The position numbers and the translations under genes were made by a program. This document shows positions 41,703 to 49,401 of a DNA stretch of 64,000 nucleotides, piece by piece (position 1 is the first letter of the stretch; the number at the start of each line of letters is the position of its first letter). The DNA lies in NCBI RefSeq assembly GCF_001571005.1, contig NZ_BCST01000007.1, forward strand, positions 124,001-188,000, given 5' to 3'. The notes under the pieces were generated by a model that did no database searches, was not told the origin of the DNA, and saw only the letters and a program-made list of their open reading frames with translations. Source of the stretch: Herbiconiux solani NBRC 106740 (GTDB taxonomy: Bacteria > Actinomycetota > Actinomycetes > Actinomycetales > Microbacteriaceae).

Positions 41703-43508
41703 GTGCGCTTTATCTTCGCCATCTTCGCCTTCATCATCGCGACCGCGCTGATCGGCGCCGGTGTCGCGCAGCGAACCGTCTTCCTTCCGCCGGACACGGT
41801 GTCCGCCTCGGTCATCACCGACGGCACCGCGCCGTACGTGATGATCGACTCCGACACGCTGCTCACGCATGACGGGAAGCAGTCGCTCGTCATCTCCGGC
41901 AGCTCGACGGTCTTCGCCGCCTACGGCCGCACGTCGGACGTCGAGGCGTGGCTGGACGGCTCCGACTACGAGCGCATCGGGTACGACGACAGCAGCCGCG
42001 AACTGACCGCGGAGAACGTCTCGGCCAACCCCGACGCCGCCGAGAACGTGGCGAGCGGGTCGGCGAACCCCGCCGGCAGCGACCTCTGGCTCGAGCAGTA
42101 CACGGCCGAAGACGCGATGTACCGCACGGTCAACCTCCCCGCCGGGTACTCGGTGATCGTCGCGGCCGACGGCACGTCGCCCGCCCCCACCTCGATCTCG
42201 ATCTCCTGGCCGATCCCGAACGCGACGCCGTGGGTCGGGCCGTTGCTCGTCGCCGGTGTGGTGTTCCTGTTCGCCGGGCTGGTCCTCCTCGTCCTCGGCC
42301 TCCTGCACATGCGCCGCTCCCAGCGTCCGCGGCGGAAGCCGCCCGCACTGCCCAAGGGCAAGCGGTTCTCACCCTCGCGCACGAACGCCATCGAGTCCGG
42401 GATGAAGCGGGGCCGGCGTTCGATCGCATCCTTCGTCGCGGCTCCCGTGGCCCTCGTCTCCGTGCTCGCGTTCAGCGGCTGCTCCTCCGACTACTGGCCC
42501 CAGGCGGCGGCGCCCACCCCGGTGGCCTCGGATGCGGCGACGACCGCGGCGACCCCCGACCCGACACCGACTCCGGGCGAGCCCGTGGAGACCGTCGACG
42601 ACGGCACCCCGATGCCCGCGGTCACCCAGGCGCAGCTCGAGGGCATCGTCTCCTCGATCTCCACTGTCGCCGCCGAGGGCGACGCCGCCTCCAGCGCCGA
42701 CGCCCTGAGCCCCCGCTTCACCGGCCCGGCGCTCGACCTGCGGAAGACGACCTACGCGATCCGCGGCGGCTTCCCGGAGTACGCGGCCCCGCAGCCCATC
42801 CCGGCCGGCCCGCTCGAGGTCGTGCTGCCGCAGGCGAGCAACAGCTGGCCGAAGACGGTCTTCACGGTCGTGCAGGGCGCTGACACCACGGTGCCGCCGG
42901 TCGCGCTCATGCTCGAGCAGGAGACCGCGCGGTCGAACTACAAGGTCTACTACGCGATCACGCTCGAGCCCGACACCAGCCTGCCCTCCGTGGCCGCGGC
43001 GAGCGTCGGCACGACGCGCCTCGCGCCCGAGACGAAGCTGCTGACGATGACCCCGGAGCAGCTGAAGACGGCGTACGCCGACATCCTGCAGTTCGGCGAT
43101 GCCAGCGGCTACATCGGCGATGTCGATCCGACGGGCGACACGCTCCGCACCCAGGTCGGCGTCGACTACAAGAACTCGGCGAAGGCTGCGCTCGCCTCGA
43201 CCGCCAGCATGGAGTTCGCGACGGTTCCGGCCCCGGGTCAGAACATCGCCCTGGCGACGACCGAGTCCGGCGCGCTGGTCGCCGTCAACCTGCGTGAGTC
43301 GCAGACGGTGAAGCCGGCCGAGTCCGGCGCCACCGTGAGCCCCACGGGAGCGGTGAAGGCCCTCTCGGGAGTCAATGAGAGCTCGAAGGGCACCGAGGCG
43401 ATCTTCGACTACCAGCTGCTGTTCTACATCCCGCCGTCGGGAGACACCACCAAAGCCGAGCTCCTCGGATTCACGCAGGGGCTCGTCCAAGCGAAGGAGT
43501 TGCCGTGA
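41703..43508 (+). CDS. Membrane/lipoprotein-like protein of unknown function
   Basis: 601 residues from GTG 41703, preferred because AGGAG lies five bases before it; ATG 41682 would add seven. Helix 1 is residues 2-22, an extracellular domain follows, helix 2 is ~168-192, then a basic loop (RRSQRPRRKPPALPKGK). At residue 214 a second, signal-like segment starts (MKRGRRSIASF..) and ends in a lipobox-like AFSGC at Cys240, followed by a Thr/Pro/Ala linker and a ~350-residue soluble region. No known catalytic motif. It is coupled to the thioredoxin-fold gene downstream. Confidence 0.75.
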   Translation: MRFIFAIFAFIIATALIGAGVAQRTVFLPPDTVSASVITDGTAPYVMIDSDTLLTHDGKQSLVISGSSTVFAAYGRTSDVEAWLDGSDYERIGYDDSSRELTAENVSANPDAAENVASGSANPAGSDLWLEQYTAEDAMYRTVNLPAGYSVIVAADGTSPAPTSISISWPIPNATPWVGPLLVAGVVFLFAGLVLLVLGLLHMRRSQRPRRKPPALPKGKRFSPSRTNAIESGMKRGRRSIASFVAAPVALVSVLAFSGCSSDYWPQAAAPTPVASDAATTAATPDPTPTPGEPVETVDDGTPMPAVTQAQLEGIVSSISTVAAEGDAASSADALSPRFTGPALDLRKTTYAIRGGFPEYAAPQPIPAGPLEVVLPQASNSWPKTVFTVVQGADTTVPPVALMLEQETARSNYKVYYAITLEPDTSLPSVAAASVGTTRLAPETKLLTMTPEQLKTAYADILQFGDASGYIGDVDPTGDTLRTQVGVDYKNSAKAALASTASMEFATVPAPGQNIALATTESGALVAVNLRESQTVKPAESGATVSPTGAVKALSGVNESSKGTEAIFDYQLLFYIPPSGDTTKAELLGFTQGLVQAKELP

Positions 43509-44518
43509 GCATCCCCCCGCCCTCCGCCGGCAACCTGCGCGGAGCCGTCGACCTGTCCTCGCTCGTGAACCGGGCCCGCTCGGGTTCGGCCGGGGGTCCC
43601 GGTGCGCCTTCGGCGCCGGGTGCTCCGACCATCGCGGGTTCCGCCGCCGGCCAGCCCTCGGCCACCGGCGGCAGCGTCGCGGGCGTGGTTCCCTCGCTCG
43701 TGCTCGAGGGCAACGACGCGAACTTCACGGAGATCATCGAGCTCTCGAACACCGTCCCGGTGATCGTCGACCTCAAGGCCGACTGGGCCGAGGCGAGCAA
43801 GGAGCTCACCGCGGTGCTGACGAAGGTGGTGCGCGAGTACGCCGGCCGCTTCGTGCTGGTCGGGGTCGACGCCGAGTCGAGCCCGCAGCTGGCGCAGGCG
43901 TTCCAGGCGCAGTCCGTGCCCACGGTCGCCGCGATCGTCGGCGGACGGCCGGTGTCGCTGTTCCAGGGCGCGTACCCCGAGTCCGAGGTGCGGGCCGTGC
44001 TCGAGCAGGTGCTCCAGCTCGCCGCGCAGAACGGCGTGACCGGCACGGTCGTGGCCGAGGGCGCCGACCCCGACGCCGCGCCCGCCGAGCCCGTCGAGGA
44101 GCCGCTGCCCCCGCACCACGCCGAGGCCTACGACGCGATCGCGAACGGCGACTACGCCACCGCCATCCAGGAGTACCAGACGGCGATCGCCCAGAACCCG
44201 CGCGACGCCCTCGCCGTGGCCGGGCTCGCGCAGGTGAGCCTGCTGGCGCGCCTGCAGGACAAGTCGCTCGACGAGATCCGCTCGGCCGCCGCGGCCGGCC
44301 CCGACGACCTGGACGCCCAGCTCGCCGTCGCCGACCTCGACGTCTCCGGCGGTCACCTCGAGGACGCCTTCGACCGCCTGCTCACCCTCTTCCCGAAGCA
44401 GGACCCCGACGGCAAGACCGCCATCCGCACCCGCCTCCTCGAGTACTTCGAGGTCGCGGGGGCCGAGGACCCGAGGGTGGTGGCGGCGCGCCGGCGCCTC
44501 ACTGGTTTGCTGTATTAG
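43505..44518 (+). CDS. Thioredoxin-fold TPR co-chaperone (YbbN/CnoX-like), no CxxC
   Basis: 337 residues. A Gly/Pro/Ala-rich linker (~1-60) precedes a thioredoxin fold (~62-175): VPVIVDLKADWAEASKEL, FVLVGVDAESSPQLAQAFQAQSVPTV. The usual CxxC position is AEAS (95-98), so it is redox-inactive. A TPR-like helical region follows (AYDAIANGDYATAIQEYQTAIAQNP). CnoX proteins hold unfolded clients for GroEL/EF-Tu. The GTG overlaps the preceding stop. Its TAG stop marks the start of repeat copy 3. Confidence 0.87.
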   Translation: MSIPPPSAGNLRGAVDLSSLVNRARSGSAGGPGAPSAPGAPTIAGSAAGQPSATGGSVAGVVPSLVLEGNDANFTEIIELSNTVPVIVDLKADWAEASKELTAVLTKVVREYAGRFVLVGVDAESSPQLAQAFQAQSVPTVAAIVGGRPVSLFQGAYPESEVRAVLEQVLQLAAQNGVTGTVVAEGADPDAAPAEPVEEPLPPHHAEAYDAIANGDYATAIQEYQTAIAQNPRDALAVAGLAQVSLLARLQDKSLDEIRSAAAAGPDDLDAQLAVADLDVSGGHLEDAFDRLLTLFPKQDPDGKTAIRTRLLEYFEVAGAEDPRVVAARRRLTGLLY

Positions 44519-44640
44519 CTGCCGGGATGCGCGTGCTTCGCGCGCGTATCCCGGGCTGCGCCGGTCCCTGCCCGGCGCAGCGCGACATGTTCGGCTTCGG
44601 TCGCTAGCGCGGCCGAGGCCTCACCCTGGGTCATCGAGAA
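44516..44640 (+). repeat. Intergenic structured repeat, copy 3 (forward)
   Basis: It begins with the TAG stop of the thioredoxin-fold gene (TAGCTG), then a locus-specific hairpin (CCGGGATGCGCG..CGCGTATCCCGG), the shared hairpin GCGCCG..CGGCGC, GCGACATGTTCGG, GGTCGCTAGCGCGGCC and TCACCCTGGGTCATCGA. It leads directly into the terminator stem at 44639. Confidence 0.8.
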
Positions 44641-44705
44641 AGGCCCGCAGCTTACGTTTCCGTCCCGATAGTTCTGGGTGGGATAGGGAGCTGCGGGCCT
44701 TTTTT
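44639..44705. terminator. Strong bidirectional terminator inside the repeat pair
   Basis: AAAGGCCCGCAGCT-type arms (44639-44652 and 44689-44702) are perfectly complementary over 14 bp, with a T run at 44700-44705 on the plus strand and an A-rich run (GAGAAA) on the other side. The 36-base loop can form a small stem of its own. This is the clearest intrinsic terminator in the window and serves the convergent thioredoxin-fold and glgB genes. Confidence 0.85.
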
Positions 44706-44808
44706 CGACGACCCAGGGTGAGCGCGGCGCCGGGAGGTGCGACCGAAGGCCGCGCCTCCCGACGGCACGCGAACATGTCGCCCGCGCCGCAGAGGCGGCG
44801 GCGCGGCA
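44706..44808 (-). repeat. Intergenic structured repeat, copy 4 (inverted, divergent sequence)
   Basis: Minus-strand copy abutting the glgB stop. The shared hairpin keeps its GCGCCG..CGGCGC ends but has a different interior (GCGCCGC-loop-GCGGCGC), so pairing is kept while sequence changes. GCGACATGTTCG and TCACCCTGGGTCGTCGA are conserved; the middle is a GGGAGGCGCGG..CCTCCC hairpin. It shows no separate leading hairpin, unlike the other copies. With copy 3 it forms an inverted pair around the terminator. Confidence 0.75.
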
Positions 44809-44809
44809 A

Positions 44810-47029
44810 TCAAGCCCTATGGGGCTTGAGGTACAGGGCCGCCAGCGGGGGGAGGGTGAGCTCGACCGAGGCGGGACGACCGGACCAGGGGACGTACTCG
44901 GCCTCGACCGAGCCGTAGTTGCCGACGCCCGAGCCGCCGTACTCGACCGCATCCGTGTTGACGAGCTCGTCCCAGCGGCCGCCGAAGGGTAGGCCGACCC
45001 GGTAGGGCCCCACGGGAGCGCCCGAGAAGTTCATCAGCACCGCGATCGGGTTGCCCTCGGAGTCCCAGCGGAGGAACGACACGAGGTTCTGCGACGACGA
45101 GCCGCCGTCGATCCACTCGAAGCCCGCGGGCTCGTTGTCGAGCGCCCACAGCGCCGGGTTCTCCTTGTAGACCGTGTTCAGCCGCGCCACGAGGCCGAGG
45201 AGCTGCTGGTGCACGGGCTGGTCGAGGATCCACCAGTCGAGCCCGCGCTCCTCGCTCCACTCGGACGGCTGCCCGAACTCCTGGCCCATGAACAGCAGCT
45301 GCTTGCCCGGATGCGCCCACATGAATCCGAGGTACGACCGCAGGTTCGCGAGCTTCTGCCAGTGGTCACCCGGCATCTTGCTGAGCAGCGACCCCTTGCC
45401 GTGCACGACCTCGTCGTGCGAGATCGGCAGCATGAAGTTCTCACTGAAGGCGTAGAGGAACGAGAAGGTGATCTCGCCGTGGTGGTACGACCGGTACATC
45501 GGGTCCTGCTCGATGTAGTTGAGCGAGTCGTGCATCCACCCCATGTTCCATTTCATGCCGAAGCCGAGGCCGCCGCGATCGGTCGCGTGCGTGACGCCGG
45601 GCCACGAGGTGGACTCCTCGGCGATCATGACGATCCCGGGGCTGGTCTTGTAGGCGGTCGCCGTGACCTCCTGCAGCAGGCTGATCGCCTCGAGGTTCTC
45701 GCGGCCCCCGTACTGGTTCGGGATCCACTCGCCCTCCTTGCGGGAGTAGTCGAGGTAGAGCATGCTCGCCACCGCATCGACCCGCAGGCCGTCGATGTGG
45801 AACTCCTGCAGCCAGTACAGCGCGTTCGCGACCAGGAAGTTGCGCACCATCCGGTTGCCGAAGTCGAAGACCAGGGTTCCCCAGTCGGGCTGCTCGCCGC
45901 GGCGGGGGTCGGGATGCTCGTACAGCGCCTCGCCGTCGAACCGCGCGAGCGCCCATTCGTCCTTGGGGAAGTGGCCGGGCACCCAGTCCATCAGCACGCC
46001 GAACCCGGCCTGGTGCAGCCGGTCGATCAGGTAGCGCAGGTCGTCGGGGTGGCCGAAGCGGGAGGTCGGGGCGTAGTAGCTGGTGACCTGGTAGCCCCAT
46101 GACCCGCCGAACGGATGCTCGGCGAGCGGCATGAACTCCACGTGCGTGAACCCGAGGTTCTCGAGGTAGGGGATCAGCTCGTCGGCCAGCGACCGGTAGT
46201 CGAGCCCCGGCTTCCACGACCCGAGGTGCATCTCGTAGACGCTCATCGGCTGGGTGTGTGGGTTGACGGCGGCACGCTTGGTCATCCAGGCGTCGTCCTG
46301 CCACTCGTAGCGGCTGGTGCCGATGACGGAGGCGGTGAGCGGCGGGACCTCGGTGTACCGGGCCATCGGGTCGGCGCGGCTGACCCACTGCCCGTACTGA
46401 GTGAGGATCTCGTACTTGTAGTTGCCGCCGTCGGTCAGCCCCGGGATGAACAGCTCCCACACGCCGGTGCCGCCGAGGCTCCGCATCGAGTGGCGCACGC
46501 CGTCCCAGCCGTTGAAGTCGCCGATCACCCGGACGGCCTTGGCGTGCGGCGCCCAGACCGCGAACGCGGTTCCCGCGGTCGCGGCATCCACACCCCACGC
46601 CTCTTCGACGCGGGAGCCGAGGACCTCCCAGAGCTTCTCGTGCCGGCCCTCGCCGATCAGGTGCAGGTCGAGCTCGCCGAGCGTGGGCGCGAAGCGGTAC
46701 GGGTCGTCGGCGGTCCAGACGCTGCCGTCGTCGTAGCGCGCCTCGACCAGGTAGTCGTTGAGTCCGGTGAGCGTGAAGCCCTGCCAGATGCCGCCGTACA
46801 GGTGGGTCAGCTCGACGCGGGCGCCGTTGGACAGCACCGCGCTGACCTCGGTCGCCAGCGGGCGAAGGGTGCGGATGACCGTCACGGGATCGGAGACCCC
46901 GTCGGCCTCGACCAGGTGCTGGCCGAGCACCGCGTGCGGGTTGTAGTACGACCCGGCCGCGACCTGCTGGAGCACCTCCAGCGGGAAGTCGGGGAGGGTG
47001 AGGGCGGTTGCGCCGTCGGGGGAGGGCAT
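44810..47029 (-). CDS. glgB: 1,4-alpha-glucan branching enzyme
   Basis: GlgB introduces alpha-1,6 branches in glycogen. The 739-residue GH13 enzyme has two N-terminal CBM48-like domains (~1-240). In the catalytic domain, D418 (IDGLRVDAV) is the nucleophile and E471 (MIAEEST) the acid/base, with [15 protein letters not shown] further on. Its ATG overlaps the glgE stop, so the two are translated together: GlgE extends chains and GlgB branches them. Confidence 0.96.
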   Translation of the reverse strand: MPSPDGATALTLPDFPLEVLQQVAAGSYYNPHAVLGQHLVEADGVSDPVTVIRTLRPLATEVSAVLSNGARVELTHLYGGIWQGFTLTGLNDYLVEARYDDGSVWTADDPYRFAPTLGELDLHLIGEGRHEKLWEVLGSRVEEAWGVDAATAGTAFAVWAPHAKAVRVIGDFNGWDGVRHSMRSLGGTGVWELFIPGLTDGGNYKYEILTQYGQWVSRADPMARYTEVPPLTASVIGTSRYEWQDDAWMTKRAAVNPHTQPMSVYEMHLGSWKPGLDYRSLADELIPYLENLGFTHVEFMPLAEHPFGGSWGYQVTSYYAPTSRFGHPDDLRYLIDRLHQAGFGVLMDWVPGHFPKDEWALARFDGEALYEHPDPRRGEQPDWGTLVFDFGNRMVRNFLVANALYWLQEFHIDGLRVDAVASMLYLDYSRKEGEWIPNQYGGRENLEAISLLQEVTATAYKTSPGIVMIAEESTSWPGVTHATDRGGLGFGMKWNMGWMHDSLNYIEQDPMYRSYHHGEITFSFLYAFSENFMLPISHDEVVHGKGSLLSKMPGDHWQKLANLRSYLGFMWAHPGKQLLFMGQEFGQPSEWSEERGLDWWILDQPVHQQLLGLVARLNTVYKENPALWALDNEPAGFEWIDGGSSSQNLVSFLRWDSEGNPIAVLMNFSGAPVGPYRVGLPFGGRWDELVNTDAVEYGGSGVGNYGSVEAEYVPWSGRPASVELTLPPLAALYLKPHRA

Positions 47030-49242
47030 CAGGGGGTGCCGCCTTCGCTGTCGGGATCGGTCTCGTGGATCAGGTGCAGGATGTGCGCGGGTGCGGAGAA
47101 CGCATCCAGCCGCACGTAGTTGTGGGCCGACCACTGCCAGGCGTTGCCGGTCAGCAGGTCGACCACGGGGAAGGTGGCGTCGGCGGGGAGGCCGAACTCG
47201 GTGAGGTCGAGGTGCACGGTCGTCTCGCGCACCGAGTGCGGGTCGGTGTTCACGACCACGATCACGGTGTCCGAGACACCGTCGGGCGTGAACTCGGCGG
47301 CGAGGTGCTTGGAGTAGACGACGATCGCGTCGTCGTCGCTGCCGTGCACCCTGAGGTTCCGCAGCTGGCCGAGCGCCGGGTGGGTGCGGCGGATGGCGTT
47401 CAGCCGCGTGATGTCCTCGGCGATCGAGTGGCCCTCGGCCTCGGCGGCCGTGAAGTCGCGCGGCTTGTACTCGTACTTCTCGTTGTCGATGTTCTCCTCG
47501 GAGCCCGGGCGCGCGACGTTCTCGATCAGCTCGTAGCCGGAGTACACGCCCCAGGTCGGAGCCCCCGTCGCAGCGAGCACGGCGCGGATCTTGTAGGCCG
47601 GCATGCCGCCGAACTGCAGGTACTCGGTGAGGATGTCCGGGGTGTTGACGAACAGGTTGGGGCGGAAGAAGGCATCCGTCTCCTGGGCGAGCGAGGTGAA
47701 GAACTCCTCGATCTCGGTCTTGGTGTTGCGCCAGGTGAAGTACGTGTACGACTGCTGGAAGCCCACCTTGGCGAGTGCCTGCATCGGCGCCGGGCGCGTG
47801 AACGCCTCGGCCAGGAAGATCACCTCGGGGTGCGCGGTGTTCACCTCGTGGATGACCCACTCCCAGAAGTTCAGCGGCTTGGTGTGCGGGTTGTCGACGC
47901 GGAAGATGTGGACGCCGAGCCCGATCCAGTACTCCAGCACCCGCAGCGCCTCGGCCCGGATGCCCTCGGGATCGTTGTCGAAGTTGATCGGGTAGATGTC
48001 CTGATACTTCTTCGGCGGGTTCTCGGCGTAGGCGATCGAGCCGTCGGGCAGGGTCGTGAACCACTCCGGATGCTTGGTGACCCACGGGTGGTCCGGCGAC
48101 GCCTGGAGGGCGAAGTCGAGCGCGATCTCGAGGCCCGACTCGGTGGCCGCGGCCACGAAGGCCGTGAAGTCGTCCACGGTTCCGAGATCAGGATGCACGG
48201 CGTCGTGTCCGCCGGCCGCACCGCCGATGGCCCACGGCGAGCCCGGGTCGCCCGGCTTGGGGTCGAGGGTGTTGTTGCGGCCCTTGCGGTAGGCCTCGCC
48301 GATCGGGTGGATGGGCGGCAGGTAGAGCACGTCGAAGCCCATGGCCGCGACCTCGGGGAGCCGCGCGGTCGCGGACTGGAAGGTTCCGCTCGTCCACTCG
48401 CCCTCGGCATCCCGCACCGCGCCGATCGAGCGCGGGAAGAACTCGTACCAGGCGCCGGAACCGGCCCGGGTGCGCTCGACCCGGAGAGGCTGCCACTCGG
48501 AGTGGGTGACGAGGCTCTGGGCGGGACGCACCTCGAGGGCGTCGTGCACGGCGCGCGAATAAGCGCCGGCCAGGCGGTCGGGGATGGGCCCGGCGGTCTC
48601 GCCGAGCGAGGCGGCGACCTCCGAGAAGAGCGTGCGCTCGGCCTCGGGCCGGTCGGCCTCTGAGGCGAGGCGGCCGAACAGCTGGGCGCCGATCGCGAAC
48701 ATCAGCTCGACGTCGATGCCGGCGGCGATCTTGACGCTCGCGTTGTGCTCCCAAGTGGCGTAGTCGTCGGAGTAGGCGCGGATGCGGAACCGCCAGTCGC
48801 CCTGGACGTCGACCTGCGCGAGACCCCGCCACTCGTCGTCCCAGCTGTGGGTGCGGTGGAGCGGGCGGTCGATCATGGTGCCGTCGGGTCGCTCGAGCTC
48901 GACGTGCGCGCCGACCGCGTCGTGGCCCTCGCGGAAGACGGTCGCGCCGAACGGGATGACCTCGCCGGCGTAGCCCTTGGCGGGCCAGCGGCCGCCGTCG
49001 ACCTGCGGGAAGATCCCGAGGATCGGGATGCGGCCGGCCGAGGGGGTGAAGGGGGTCGCGGTCGGCGTCGCGGCGGCGTCGGTCGGCGCAGGTGCCCCCG
49101 GGGTCGTCGCCGCAGCAGACTCGGCAGGCACCGCGGCGGTCGGTTCGACCGCCGCCGGTGGCGCCTCCTCGCTCGCGGGAGGGGCGGCTTTCCGTGCAGC
49201 GGAAGCCTTCGGCGATGCGGGTCGTTTACGTGTAGCAGCCAC
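47029..49242 (-). CDS. glgE: Alpha-1,4-glucan:maltose-1-phosphate maltosyltransferase
   Basis: GlgE adds maltosyl units from maltose-1-phosphate to alpha-glucan. The 737-residue GH13_3 protein has a low-complexity Ala/Pro/Thr N-terminus (~1-65), domain N ([21 protein letters not shown]), and the catalytic barrel with D450 ([15 protein letters not shown]) and E479 (VIFLAEAF). TAGGGT lies exactly six bases before the GTG start (minus strand 49254-49249), implying leaderless glgE–glgB mRNA. TreS, Pep2 and GlgM, which could supply maltose-1-phosphate, are not in the window. Confidence 0.95.
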   Translation of the reverse strand: MAATRKRPASPKASAARKAAPPASEEAPPAAVEPTAAVPAESAAATTPGAPAPTDAAATPTATPFTPSAGRIPILGIFPQVDGGRWPAKGYAGEVIPFGATVFREGHDAVGAHVELERPDGTMIDRPLHRTHSWDDEWRGLAQVDVQGDWRFRIRAYSDDYATWEHNASVKIAAGIDVELMFAIGAQLFGRLASEADRPEAERTLFSEVAASLGETAGPIPDRLAGAYSRAVHDALEVRPAQSLVTHSEWQPLRVERTRAGSGAWYEFFPRSIGAVRDAEGEWTSGTFQSATARLPEVAAMGFDVLYLPPIHPIGEAYRKGRNNTLDPKPGDPGSPWAIGGAAGGHDAVHPDLGTVDDFTAFVAAATESGLEIALDFALQASPDHPWVTKHPEWFTTLPDGSIAYAENPPKKYQDIYPINFDNDPEGIRAEALRVLEYWIGLGVHIFRVDNPHTKPLNFWEWVIHEVNTAHPEVIFLAEAFTRPAPMQALAKVGFQQSYTYFTWRNTKTEIEEFFTSLAQETDAFFRPNLFVNTPDILTEYLQFGGMPAYKIRAVLAATGAPTWGVYSGYELIENVARPGSEENIDNEKYEYKPRDFTAAEAEGHSIAEDITRLNAIRRTHPALGQLRNLRVHGSDDDAIVVYSKHLAAEFTPDGVSDTVIVVVNTDPHSVRETTVHLDLTEFGLPADATFPVVDLLTGNAWQWSAHNYVRLDAFSAPAHILHLIHETDPDSEGGTP

Positions 49243-49401
49243 ACTCAGACCCTACCGAGAAAGGGTTCGTGCACAAGGGCGGTCGCCGCGGCGGCCGGCG
49301 CGGCACGCACCGCGGAGTTCGCCCCCGCGTTCCCCGCGGGGAAACCCGCTGGCCTAGGCTGGCCGAGTTGGCCGGACCACCGTCGCAGAAGGGCTCATCG
49401 C

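Noticed and set aside
44621-44952. Small minus-strand frames covering the 44.6 kb repeat and terminator
   Set aside because: They run through a terminator stem and the glgB 3' end; no conserved protein features.
47008-48663. 551-codon plus-strand frame opposite glgE
   Set aside because: Shadow of glgE; low-complexity composition.
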